Assembly (NCBI GenBank): GCA_041167105.1 | Contig: JBEEGX010000096.1 | Location: 1 to 15,227 of the forward strand | DNA length: 15,227 nucleotides | Reading direction: 5' to 3' | Source of the DNA: JAJPGZ01 sp041167105 | GTDB taxonomy: Bacteria > Verrucomicrobiota > Verrucomicrobiia > Chthoniobacterales > UBA10450 | Part shown: one piece after another, positions 1-6,911 of the stretch | Numbering within the stretch: position 1 is the first letter of the stretch | Layout of the letters: the number at the start of each line of letters is the position of its first letter | Notes under the pieces: model-generated | The model's database searches: none | Told to the model about the DNA's origin: nothing | Seen by the model: only the letters and a program-made list of their open reading frames with translations | Program-made: the position numbers and the translations under genes

Positions 1-694
1 TCACCCGGTCGTCGATGTAGATGTGATTCACGATATCGCGTGCGGCGATGATTTGTTGAGGATCGACCACCGCCTTCACCGCGAGATCGGGCGCGCTCGT
101 CGCCATGAGATCGAGAATTTTTCTCTCCTCCGCTTTTGCCGGATAACCGATGTTCAACTTGAACATGAAGCGGTCGAGCTGCGCTTCGGGCAATTGATAC
201 GTGCCTTCCTGTTCGAGCGGATTCTCCGTCGCGAGCACGAGAAATGGATCGCTCAGCGGATACGTCTTCTCGCCGATCGTGACCTGCCGTTCCTGCATCG
301 CTTCGAGCAACGCGCTCTGCACTTTCGCCGGCGCGCGATTGATTTCGTCCGCGAGAATAAGATTCGAAAAAATCGGGCCGAGTTTTGTTGTGAACTCGCC
401 GGTGCGCGGATTGTAAATGAGCGTGCCGATTAAATCCGCCGGCAAAAGATCGGGCGTGAATTGCAGACGCTGAAAGCCGGTATTAATGCAGGCGGCCATC
501 GTTTTTACCGTTAGCGTTTTCGCAAGACCGGGAACGCCTTCGAGCAAAATGTGACCGTTCGCGAGCAGCCCTAACAGCAGCCGATCGACCAAATATTTCT
601 GCCCGATAATAACGTGCCCGACCTGTTCGCGCACAGCCGGAATCCATTGGCCGAGCTGTTGCACTTCGGCGGTAATTTCCTGCGTAGACTTCAT
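1..694 (-). CDS. MoxR-family AAA+ ATPase (partial, 3' end beyond left edge)
   Basis: Reading leftward from an ATG at 694, the frame stays open to the window edge (231 codons), so the gene is truncated by the window and its C-terminus is not seen. Visible motifs are a Walker A loop GVPGLAKT (residues about 53-60), the LPADLIG segment, a Walker B box ILADEINR, a sensor-1 stretch LATENP and the QLPEAQLDRF segment that carries the arginine-finger region. This order is diagnostic of MoxR ATPases, which are about 320-340 residues long and act as ATP-driven chaperones for metal insertion or complex assembly, usually next to DUF58 and von Willebrand factor A proteins. Any such partner would lie left of this window. 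The gene is downstream of der on the same strand (38 nt between them). There is no clear Shine-Dalgarno sequence before the ATG. Family confident; client unknown. Confidence 0.93.
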   Translation of the reverse strand, partial: MKSTQEITAEVQQLGQWIPAVREQVGHVIIGQKYLVDRLLLGLLANGHILLEGVPGLAKTLTVKTMAACINTGFQRLQFTPDLLPADLIGTLIYNPRTGEFTTKLGPIFSNLILADEINRAPAKVQSALLEAMQERQVTIGEKTYPLSDPFLVLATENPLEQEGTYQLPEAQLDRFMFKLNIGYPAKAEERKILDLMATSAPDLAVKAVVDPQQIIAARDIVNHIYIDDRV

Positions 695-732
695 GTTTGT
701 TGTGAGACACGCCAACGCGCGAAATGTTCGAA

Positions 733-2073
733 TCAGCTTTTCTCGCTGCGCGGCCGCAATTTCAGCGCGATCGGCAGGCCGGCATAGGGCTCGGCTTCGC
801 GAATGCGCGCCTCCAAATATCGGCGATACGTCTCGTGGAGCAAACGCGGGTCGTTCACGAATAGGACGAACTCTGGCGGGTCGAGATGTCGATCTTGCGT
901 ACCGCTGGCTTGGGCGGCGTAAAATAACTTGAGGCGTTTGTTCGCGACCGTCGGCGGCGAATTTGCCGCGAACGCATCTCGCAAAAGGCGATTGAGAACG
1001 CCCGTGCCGATGCGTTTGCGTGACGCGCCGCGGATTTGTTCGATTAAACGAAAGAGACGGTCGACGTTTTCGTGCGTCTTGGCTGATGCAACCAGCACCG
1101 GCGCGTAATCGAGAAAGAAAATTTCGGCGCGCGCTTGATCGACATGTTCGCCGATCGCGTCGCGCGCGCCGCGCCTTGGTTTCACCAGATCCCATTTGTT
1201 CAGCACTACGATGCACGGTTTTCTCGCTTTCTGGATGAGACCGGCGATGCGTTTGTCCTGCGACGTCACGCCGCTCGTAAGATCGACAATCAACACGCAC
1301 AAGTCCGCGCGCTTGATGCTGCGTTCCGCGCGCATGACGCTGAACACTTCGACCGACGACGAATGCGCGCCGCGCCGGCGAATTCCCGCGGTGTCGATAA
1401 ACATGAAATGCTGTTCGCCGCGTTCGTAGGAAATATCGACCGCATCGCGCGTGGTGCCGGCGATCTCGCTCACAATCGCGCGCTCGGTTTGCACGATGGC
1501 ATTGATGAGCGACGACTTGCCGACATTCGGCCGGCCGACGATTGCGATGGCGATCGCATCTTGTTTCGGTGGCGTTTGGATTTCGTCCGAAAGGTGATTG
1601 TCGATCTTGTCGAGCAATTCGGAAATGCCGCGGCCGTGTGCCGCGCTGATGGAAACGTCTTCCGCGAAACCTAACGAATCGAACTCGGCCGCGAGCGGCT
1701 CATGTTTGTCGACGTCGATCTTGTTCACGACGAGCACGACCGGCTTGCGCGTTTTGCGCAACAGTCGCGCGAGCTCTTCATCCATCGGCGACAGACCGTC
1801 CTTCGCATCGACAATGAAAAGCAGCACGTCGCTTTCCTTTATCGCTTCCTGGACGACGCGACCAACGTCATCGGTCAATTCCGATTCGCCGGCGCCGACG
1901 ATTCCGCCGGTGTCCCAAACCGTGAATGGTCGCTTTCCTTTTTTCGAAATAGCCGAGATGCGATCGCGCGTAATGCCGGGTTGGTCGTGCACGATGGCGA
2001 TGTTTCGGCCGACAAGCCGGTTGAACAGCGCCGATTTGCCGACGTTAGGCCGGCCGACGATGGCGACGTTCAT
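733..2073 (-). CDS. der: Ribosome biogenesis GTPase Der (EngA)
   Basis: This 446-residue protein has two tandem G domains followed by a KH-like C-terminal domain, an architecture unique to Der/EngA, and a normal family length. G domain 1 shows GRPNVGKS (residues 7-14), DTGG and NKID. G domain 2 shows GRPNVGKSS (from residue 180), DTAGIRRRG and NKWD. The C-terminal part contains the conserved FVLFVNDP and YLEARIRE segments. Der binds the 50S subunit and is needed for its late assembly; it is generally essential. The gene starts 18 nt after the pgsA stop, and that spacer is almost filled by a copy of the AAGATCGACA word (2079-2088). Three more copies lie inside (887, 1279, 1599), in three different coding frames. 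The one at 887 coincides with what looks like a few extra residues (QDRHLD) just before the conserved PPEFVLFVN. The C-terminus is a short basic tail. Confidence 0.98.
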   Translation of the reverse strand: MNVAIVGRPNVGKSALFNRLVGRNIAIVHDQPGITRDRISAISKKGKRPFTVWDTGGIVGAGESELTDDVGRVVQEAIKESDVLLFIVDAKDGLSPMDEELARLLRKTRKPVVLVVNKIDVDKHEPLAAEFDSLGFAEDVSISAAHGRGISELLDKIDNHLSDEIQTPPKQDAIAIAIVGRPNVGKSSLINAIVQTERAIVSEIAGTTRDAVDISYERGEQHFMFIDTAGIRRRGAHSSSVEVFSVMRAERSIKRADLCVLIVDLTSGVTSQDKRIAGLIQKARKPCIVVLNKWDLVKPRRGARDAIGEHVDQARAEIFFLDYAPVLVASAKTHENVDRLFRLIEQIRGASRKRIGTGVLNRLLRDAFAANSPPTVANKRLKLFYAAQASGTQDRHLDPPEFVLFVNDPRLLHETYRRYLEARIREAEPYAGLPIALKLRPRSEKS

Positions 2074-2078
2074 GACGA

Positions 2079-2088
2079 TGTCGATCTT
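2079..2088 (-). repeat. AAGATCGACA word in the pgsA-der spacer
   Basis: An exact copy that occupies most of the 18 nt between the pgsA stop (2092-2094) and the der ATG (2071-2073). It continues as AAGATCGACATCGTC, a 15-mer shared exactly with the copies at 5004 and 9959. It lies where a ribosome-binding site would be expected, and no Shine-Dalgarno sequence is seen there. Confidence 0.9.
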
Positions 2089-2091
2089 TCG

Positions 2092-2697
2092 TTAGTCCGG
2101 GCGCGCGTTGGCGTGGCCTTGCGCTTGCAATTGGCGCACGCCGCTCATGACATAGATGACGCCAGAGACGGCAGTGAAAAAGCCAGCCACGGTGACGATG
2201 AGCGGCAGAGGCAGAAAACGTAATTGCAACATGACCCAGGCGATGGCGCACATCTGGGCGACGGTGGCGACTTTTCCGGTCCAGCTCGGCCTAACGAGTA
2301 CTTTGCCATTGAGTAAATGCAATACGGCCGAGCCAACGAGAATGACGGCGTCGCGCGTAATCACGAGGACGGGAAACCAAGCCGGAAATTTTCCGTAATC
2401 CGGATCGCTCTGGCTCCAGTTGCTGATGCTGAGGGTGATGATACCGCTCAAAAGCAAACCTTTGTCCGCGATCGGATCGAGAATTACGCCTAACGAGCTG
2501 CGCTGGTTGTAACGGCGCGCAACGTAGCCGTCGAGGCTGTCACTGACGGCGGCGAGCAGGAAAATCGCGATGGCGGCGAAGCGTTGCCACTCGAGCGGTT
2601 GGTGACGCTGAATACTTTCGCCGTAGTAAATCGCAAGCGTAACGAAAACCGGAATGAGGAGAATGCGAACGATGGTGATTTTGTTCGCGGTCGTCAT
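2092..2697 (-). CDS. pgsA: CDP-diacylglycerol--glycerol-3-phosphate 3-phosphatidyltransferase
   Basis: A 201-residue integral membrane enzyme of the CDP-alcohol phosphatidyltransferase family. The full signature DX2DGX2ARX8GX3DX3D is present with D53, D56, G57, A60, R61, G70, D74 and D78; the aspartates bind the divalent metals. Hydrophobic segments lie at about residues 8-25, 41-52, 82-92 and 107-125, with more toward the C-terminus. It would transfer phosphatidyl from CDP-diacylglycerol to glycerol-3-phosphate, the committed step to phosphatidylglycerol and cardiolipin. PgsA rather than another family member is supported by the N-terminal NKITIVRILLIPVFV stretch and the length, but a CDP-alcohol transferase of other specificity cannot be fully excluded. 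It is likely co-transcribed with der (18 nt apart). Two copies of the second word CCTAACGA fall inside and force unusual codons (AGG for Arg, TTA for Leu). Confidence 0.92.
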   Translation of the reverse strand: MTTANKITIVRILLIPVFVTLAIYYGESIQRHQPLEWQRFAAIAIFLLAAVSDSLDGYVARRYNQRSSLGVILDPIADKGLLLSGIITLSISNWSQSDPDYGKFPAWFPVLVITRDAVILVGSAVLHLLNGKVLVRPSWTGKVATVAQMCAIAWVMLQLRFLPLPLIVTVAGFFTAVSGVIYVMSGVRQLQAQGHANARPD

Positions 2698-2707
2698 GTG
2701 GTTTGAC

Positions 2708-2769
2708 TGTAGCGGCGCTCTATGAGCGCCGAAACTAATTTAGGTCGGCGGTCATAGACCGCCGCTACA
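2708..2769. repeat. REPIN/BIME-like pair of inverted hairpins
   Basis: Two short palindromes lie head to head in the spacer upstream of pgsA. Hairpin 1 (2713-2731) is CGGCGCTC-TAT-GAGCGCCG and hairpin 2 (2746-2764) is CGGCGGTC-ATA-GACCGCCG, each an 8-bp stem with a 3-nt loop. They are flanked by an outer 10-bp inverted repeat TGTAGCGGCG (2708-2717) and CGCCGCTACA (2760-2769). The two halves are inverted copies that differ by a paired change (CTC/GAG versus GTC/GAC), so base pairing rather than primary sequence is kept. This is the layout of REP doublets (REPINs) mobilised by TnpA-REP transposases. No such transposase is present here. Confidence 0.8.
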
Positions 2770-2776
2770 ATGAAGA

Positions 2777-2786
2777 TGTCGATCTT
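2777..2786 (-). repeat. AAGATCGACA word, intergenic
   Basis: An exact copy in the 100-bp spacer between the DJ-1/PfpI gene and pgsA, directly next to the inverted-hairpin element. With its flank it reads AAGATGTCGATCTT (2773-2786), a short near-palindrome also found at 11115-11128 and, in the other orientation, at 12274-12287. Confidence 0.9.
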
Positions 2787-2797
2787 GCGTGAAAGCG

Positions 2798-3385
2798 TCA
2801 GGTCTCAAGGGTCACGGCCGCTCTCGCCTGCTGGCCCGCGTGTTTCCCTTCACAGAATTCCTCGATCATTTTTTTGTTGAACGCCGGAATGTCGTCGGGC
2901 TTTCGACTGGTGACGAGTCCGTTGTCGACCACGACTTCTTCGTTCACCCATTTCCCGCCGGCGTTTTGCACGTCGGTCTTGATCGCAGGCCACGACGTGA
3001 GCGTTCGTCCGCGAATAACGCCGGCATCGATGAGCACCCACGGCCCATGACAAATCGCTGCGACCGGTTTGCCTTCATCAAAGAAATGCCTAACAAACTC
3101 GAGCGCTTCCGGCGTTGAGCGCAACGTGTCCGGATTCATGAGTCCGCCCGGAATCATGAGCGCATCGAAATCCTCCGGTCGCGCGTCGTCCAGCGTAAGA
3201 TCGACATCGAACTTGTCTCCCTTGTCCGCGTGATTCATTCCCTGAATCTTTCCCGATTTCGGTGAAACAATTTTCGTGTCCGCGCCCGCGTCTTGTAACG
3301 CCTCGCGCGGTTTCGTCATTTCGACCTGTTCGAATCCATCGGCGACAAGGATCGCCACTTTTTTTCCATCCAATTTTTCTGCCAT
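2798..3385 (-). CDS. DJ-1/PfpI family protein (class I glutamine amidotransferase-like)
   Basis: A 195-residue cytoplasmic protein of the DJ-1/PfpI superfamily, of the PfpI/YhbO type by length. The nucleophile elbow AICHGPW carries Cys112 followed by His113, and the conserved acidic partner is Glu19 in the DGFEQVE segment. The DALMIPGGL stretch (about residues 74-82) precedes the elbow, and TSWPAIKTDVQNAGGKW follows it, as in YhbO and the general stress proteins. Members have been described as proteases, chaperones and glyoxalase or deglycase enzymes protecting against methylglyoxal and oxidative stress; which applies cannot be told here. The ATG at 3385 is strongly supported by an AGGAGG box. 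The gene follows the patatin gene by 24 nt and may be transcribed with it. One AAGATCGACA copy (3197) encodes Val-Asp-Leu on the gene strand. Confidence 0.94.
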   Translation of the reverse strand: MAEKLDGKKVAILVADGFEQVEMTKPREALQDAGADTKIVSPKSGKIQGMNHADKGDKFDVDLTLDDARPEDFDALMIPGGLMNPDTLRSTPEALEFVRHFFDEGKPVAAICHGPWVLIDAGVIRGRTLTSWPAIKTDVQNAGGKWVNEEVVVDNGLVTSRKPDDIPAFNKKMIEEFCEGKHAGQQARAAVTLET

Positions 3386-3396
3386 CAGATTTTTTG

Positions 3397-3402
3397 CCTC
3401 CT
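3397..3402 (-). promoter_or_regulatory. Strong Shine-Dalgarno box for the DJ-1/PfpI gene
   Basis: The plus strand reads CCTCCT, that is AGGAGG on the gene strand, 11 nt before the ATG at 3385. It fixes the start. It stands out because nearly every other gene in the window lacks a recognisable Shine-Dalgarno sequence. Confidence 0.85.
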
Positions 3403-3409
3403 ATATTAG

Positions 3410-5641
3410 TTACGGTGCGGAGGCCGTGGTTGGATGTGAGGCAGGCGCGCACGGGTCGGACGGCGAGCCGTGGCCGACGAGGGTGAAAATAATTTCTTCG
3501 CGCATCTGTTTGTTCCAAGTCTCGATCTCGGTCTCGTCCGATTTGCCTTCATCGCAAAGCTGCTGCTGCATCGCATTAGCGGCGCGATTCGAAAGCATCC
3601 AGCCGAGCGGCAATGGCACCTTCGCGGGCGCGAGACGAAAGACGTAAACTTTGGTTGGTCCGACCGCGCTAAGATCGACATGTGCGGTTTGGTAAAAATT
3701 TTCCAGTGCGCGCACGATGGCGCGTTGTGCGTAGGTGCCGCGGGCTTCGCGCGAATTCAGCAACGCGTAAACAGGCGCGAGCGCGTCCTCGAGGAATGTG
3801 CCCGGTTCACTCTTCGCCTGTTCCACCTGTGTGGCTGGCGATTCTGTTTCGGTTTGCGGTGCGAACGCCGCGCTTAACGGGTCGTTGCTAATCATAACGA
3901 TCTTCGGTGCGATATCGACGAAATGATTATTCGGATCGTTGATCGCATCCATCACCTGTCGCAAGATGTCGAGCGCGGTGGCCGCGCCCGAGTTTTCGAA
4001 ATAGCCGCCATCCACCTCATGCGTGCCGTCACTCGCGAAACGGCCCGCCGGACTGACGTAGGTGAAGCGCGCGCTGAAGTGCGCCGCGGTGCTTAATGGA
4101 AGATCGACAATCGCATTCGTCCGCTTCGCTTCGTCGCTCTGCTCTGGCTCCGGCAAAAGTTTTCGCGTCGCATCCTCAGCATCGAAAAAGTTTTTTTCAT
4201 CGACAACGATATTCGAAATGATGATGCGGTTGCCCGACTCGACAGATGTGCCGTTGAGAAACAACGCCGGCACATAGGCGCGATTTGTTTTCCACAGGTC
4301 GAAGAACGGAGCACCGAAGCGTTCGTTACCCACGGCTGTTTTCCAGGATTGCTCCCAACTTTCTTCGAGCCAATGGCCGCGATCGAGAAATGTGCACGGC
4401 CACGGCCAAAGTCGCTGCAGAAAATCCGGGTACAACATTGCCGCGATCGCGGGCGACAGAAAATCGTGGCCTAACGTCTCTTCAGCTCGCTTAGCGAAAT
4501 CGCTTTGCGTGCCATCGGCTAAGAGCGCGGCGAACACGCTCGCGCCGACACTCCCGCCGGAAACGCCGCTGATGGCAAAGACATGATCAGAAAACGAGGC
4601 CTCAGTGTCTTGCAGGGAACCCAGCACCGCAGCGGTCCAATAGGCCGCGCGAATTCCGCCGCCTTCCGTCGCGACGATGAAGAGCGGGTGAACGGGACGC
4701 GCCGGATATTTTTTCACGATGTCATCGTGCCAGACGCGCAATGCGTCGATCAATTGTGGACGTTGAAACGGATCGGCCCGCGAAATTGTGCGAATGTCGT
4801 GGTTGTCATTCGTTAGGCTACAAATCGCGATCCATGCGACAATCAGAGTAAGCGCCGGCAAACGATACAAAGCGCCGAGGTAAACGAGCACGCTGCCCCA
4901 GAAAACCCAGCACGCCGCCGCGAATCCAAGCACAGCGCCGGTGCCGAGATTTCCGGCGAAGCGAATCGGATTGAAAATGAAAAGCAACGCCAGCGCGACG
5001 GACAAGATCGACATCGTCACCAAAACGCTGCGGCTGAGCCGATGCATTTGTTTGAGCCCGGAATATTTTTTCGCATCGGCTGGGCTTTGCAGAAAACGCC
5101 GGCGCAATTTAAACAGCAGCCACAAGATCGCGCCGCCGGCCAGTGCGAGCCAGCCGAGGATTGTCAACATGCGCGGCGGATTGTCTTCGTAACTCGCGCG
5201 CGCGCGCAACAAACTCAAGCCCACGACGAACAACGGCAACGCGCCGAGCAGCCGCGGCACATTGCGGCGTAGGAAACGATGAAAGCGTCGCCACTTCGGC
5301 GTAAGATCGACACGTGGCACGCGCGTAGTTTGAAAATCGAAATCCAACAGCACGCGCGCGGAGTACCAACTCGCGAGCGACCATGCCAGTAACGCAATCG
5401 CGAAGCTCGTTAGGCGAAGCAGGTTGGTCGCGCCGGTCAATTCGCCACGCTCGGCCAGCGCGCGCAACACTTCGGTTCCCTGATCGTTTTTCAGAAACAC
5501 GAACGCTCCCAGAAGTGCGACGATTACGCTAAAGCGACACGGTTTCAGCTCGTGGTAAACGTCGAGCAACTGCCAAAAAATATCGCGCCGATAGAGAAGA
5601 AATCCGATAACCGCTGCGAAAACGATCGCGACCCAGATCAC
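3410..5641 (-). CDS. Polytopic membrane patatin-like phospholipase
   Basis: A 743-residue protein with an N-terminal membrane half and a C-terminal patatin domain. About eight or nine hydrophobic segments lie within residues 1-270 (for example the first 17 residues, LLGALPLFVVGLSLL and LTLIVAWIAICSL). The patatin domain then shows the oxyanion loop GGGIRA (residues 327-332), the nucleophile elbow GVSGGS with Ser361, and the DGGYFENSG box with Asp544, giving the complete Ser-Asp dyad expected of an active lipid acyl hydrolase. The substrate is presumably membrane phospholipid, and I cannot tell on which face it acts. The start is a GTG at 5641 that overlaps the TGA of the upstream amidase gene by 4 nt (GTGA), implying translational coupling; no ATG fits better. 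Four AAGATCGACA copies lie inside (3671, 4100, 5004, 5303). Family confident, physiological role unknown. Confidence 0.92.
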   Translation of the reverse strand: MIWVAIVFAAVIGFLLYRRDIFWQLLDVYHELKPCRFSVIVALLGAFVFLKNDQGTEVLRALAERGELTGATNLLRLTSFAIALLAWSLASWYSARVLLDFDFQTTRVPRVDLTPKWRRFHRFLRRNVPRLLGALPLFVVGLSLLRARASYEDNPPRMLTILGWLALAGGAILWLLFKLRRRFLQSPADAKKYSGLKQMHRLSRSVLVTMSILSVALALLFIFNPIRFAGNLGTGAVLGFAAACWVFWGSVLVYLGALYRLPALTLIVAWIAICSLTNDNHDIRTISRADPFQRPQLIDALRVWHDDIVKKYPARPVHPLFIVATEGGGIRAAYWTAAVLGSLQDTEASFSDHVFAISGVSGGSVGASVFAALLADGTQSDFAKRAEETLGHDFLSPAIAAMLYPDFLQRLWPWPCTFLDRGHWLEESWEQSWKTAVGNERFGAPFFDLWKTNRAYVPALFLNGTSVESGNRIIISNIVVDEKNFFDAEDATRKLLPEPEQSDEAKRTNAIVDLPLSTAAHFSARFTYVSPAGRFASDGTHEVDGGYFENSGAATALDILRQVMDAINDPNNHFVDIAPKIVMISNDPLSAAFAPQTETESPATQVEQAKSEPGTFLEDALAPVYALLNSREARGTYAQRAIVRALENFYQTAHVDLSAVGPTKVYVFRLAPAKVPLPLGWMLSNRAANAMQQQLCDEGKSDETEIETWNKQMREEIIFTLVGHGSPSDPCAPASHPTTASAP
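4100..4119 (+). repeat. 20-bp exact repeat shared with 6950-6969
   Basis: AAGATCGACAATCGCATTCG occurs here inside the patatin gene (antisense to it, coding Asn-Ala-Ile-Val-Asp-Leu on the gene strand) and again at 6950-6969 in the amylase signal peptide region. The genes are unrelated and the frames and strands differ, so the word AAGATCGACA has a conserved downstream extension in some copies. Confidence 0.9.
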
Positions 5642-6645
5642 ACGTTGGCTTCGATCCAGGCGGCGATCGTCGCCTGCGAATGCGCGCCGCCGAAAAGTTT
5701 ATCGGGGCAGCTCGTGCCGCCGGGCCGGCTGTAACCGGGAGTAAAATCGTGGCCGAAAACATTTGTACGCGGAATGTCGTACTGCCCGAGTAACCAACGG
5801 ACCAGCGCCGCCGACGCTTTTGCCTGCGCGGGCGCGAGCGCGTCCGTTTCGCCGCCGACGTGCTCGATGCCGATGGAACTTTCGTTCGCGCCCATGCAGT
5901 GGTTTGCCCGCTCGCTGTCGCGCACCATTTGGTAAATGTCGCCGTTGCGATCGATGACGTAATGTGCGGAGACCTGGCGAGAGCCGGTTTGAAATTCGCG
6001 CAACGTGCTGGGTAAAGACGATTCGGTGCAATGCAGGACCACCTTGTCGATCTTGCCGCCATTGCGGGCAGAGTGAAACGGTGACTCGATGAATTCTTTG
6101 ATCGCCGGTTTGGGATTCGGATTGCTGCTGCCGTGACCGGCGCGCTTAACAATCGCGGCGCGTTTTCCTTTAACTGGAATCGCGCTCTCAGCCGCGATCG
6201 TGATGCTCACGAAATCGTCGGTGTTTAATTTCAACGCCGCGGCCAGACCCGGTGAAAGATCGGCCACGCGGCCGGTGTCGACATTCGGTCCCCAATCGAC
6301 CGGACGCGCATCGACCGTGAGTCCGTTCTGCGGATTCTCGACGCGCGCGAGACTGCGCCGCAAAAATTCGCGCGAAGTCTCAGCGTAATTCCAGCGACAG
6401 GCGAAATAATATTTTTCGGGATTGAGCCGGCGACCGACACCGCTCGTGCCGGGCGGTGGCGCAGGCAAAAACAGATCAGCGTATTTTGGATTATCGAGAT
6501 CGCGCGCATCGAACAACGCCAGTCCCTCGGTCGGGCTCATGCCGTGGTCGTGCGGACCGCCGAAGGTGGACATTTTGCCTTCGACATGAAAAAGGATTTT
6601 CGCGGATGCGGCGGCGGAACCTGGCGACTTCTTTTTTCGTTTCAT
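5638..6645 (-). CDS. N-acetylmuramoyl-L-alanine amidase with N-terminal RlpA-like (DPBB) domain
   Basis: A 335-residue two-domain protein. The C-terminal domain (about 195-335) is an Amidase_2/PGRP fold: KVVLHCTE carries the first zinc ligand His205, SIGIEHVGG the conserved core strand, and GHDFTPGYSRPGGTSC the other ligands His299 and Cys313, matching the His-His-Cys pattern of T7 lysozyme-type enzymes. It should cut the amide bond between N-acetylmuramic acid and L-alanine in peptidoglycan. The middle (about 75-145) contains PVDWGPNVDTGRVADLSPG, which resembles the double-psi beta-barrel of RlpA ('D.GP...GR..DLS'). The N-terminus is basic (MKRKKK) with no hydrophobic stretch, so no classical signal peptide is visible and the export route is unclear. 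It overlaps the patatin gene by 4 nt. The start at 6645 has no clear Shine-Dalgarno sequence. Amidase assignment strong, DPBB assignment moderate. Confidence 0.9.
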   Translation of the reverse strand: MKRKKKSPGSAAASAKILFHVEGKMSTFGGPHDHGMSPTEGLALFDARDLDNPKYADLFLPAPPPGTSGVGRRLNPEKYYFACRWNYAETSREFLRRSLARVENPQNGLTVDARPVDWGPNVDTGRVADLSPGLAAALKLNTDDFVSITIAAESAIPVKGKRAAIVKRAGHGSSNPNPKPAIKEFIESPFHSARNGGKIDKVVLHCTESSLPSTLREFQTGSRQVSAHYVIDRNGDIYQMVRDSERANHCMGANESSIGIEHVGGETDALAPAQAKASAALVRWLLGQYDIPRTNVFGHDFTPGYSRPGGTSCPDKLFGGAHSQATIAAWIEANV

Positions 6646-6776
6646 CGATGCGGGCGACGTTCGTGCAAGATCGACAATGTCGTTAGCGGCCGATGGGCAG
6701 TAAAGCTTTTTTGCAAGTGTTGCGGCCTGGGAAATTGCGGTTCGCAGTTTTTACTTTACGCTACGCGCGCGCACAC
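6646..6776. other. Divergent spacer between amidase gene and tRNA-Leu
   Basis: This 131-bp region must hold the promoter for the leftward amidase operon and for the rightward tRNA, but I could not find a convincing -35/-10 pair on either strand. It contains an exact AAGATCGACA copy (6667-6676) 21 bp upstream of the amidase start, followed by ATGTCGTTAGC, which is close to the second word, and an AT-rich patch (AAAGCTTTTTTG, 6702-6713). Confidence 0.5.
6667..6676 (+). repeat. AAGATCGACA word upstream of the amidase operon
   Basis: An exact intergenic copy 21 bp before the amidase start codon, in the presumed promoter or leader region. Confidence 0.9.
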
Positions 6777-6862
6777 GCCGCTGTGGCGAAATGGCAGACG
6801 CAACGGACTTAAAATCCGTTGGGCTTAAAACGCCCGTGCCGGTTCGAGTCCGGCCAGCGGCA
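6777..6862 (+). tRNA. tRNA-Leu (anticodon UAA)
   Basis: An 86-nt class II tRNA folds fully. The acceptor stem is GCCGCTG (6777-6783) with CAGCGGC (6855-6861), discriminator A at 6862. The anticodon stem is ACGGA/TCCGT with loop CTTAAAA, putting anticodon TAA at 6810-6812. A long variable arm has a GGGC/GCCC stem typical of Leu, and the T arm is GCCGG-TTCGAGT-CCGGC. The CCA end is not encoded. It reads UUA (and UUG by wobble). UUA is otherwise uncommon here but recurs in the GTTAGG word. A T run (6865-6871) follows the gene. Confidence 0.97.
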
Positions 6863-6911
6863 GGATTTTTTGGCGTTTCATTCCTAACTAACGTGCTAAC
6901 ATCGCGCGCAA

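Noticed and set aside
1135..1674. Plus-strand open frame of 179 codons over der
   Set aside because: It lies antisense to the conserved G domain 2 of Der and has shadow-type composition.
3410..5641. Patatin gene as a CBASS CapV-type anti-phage effector
   Set aside because: CapV proteins are soluble and sit beside a CD-NTase; here the protein has a large membrane domain and no nucleotidyltransferase is nearby.
6700..6776. A sigma-70-type promoter for tRNA-Leu
   Set aside because: Candidate boxes such as TTGCGG and TACTTT have the wrong spacing (11 bp), so I could not support a specific promoter.
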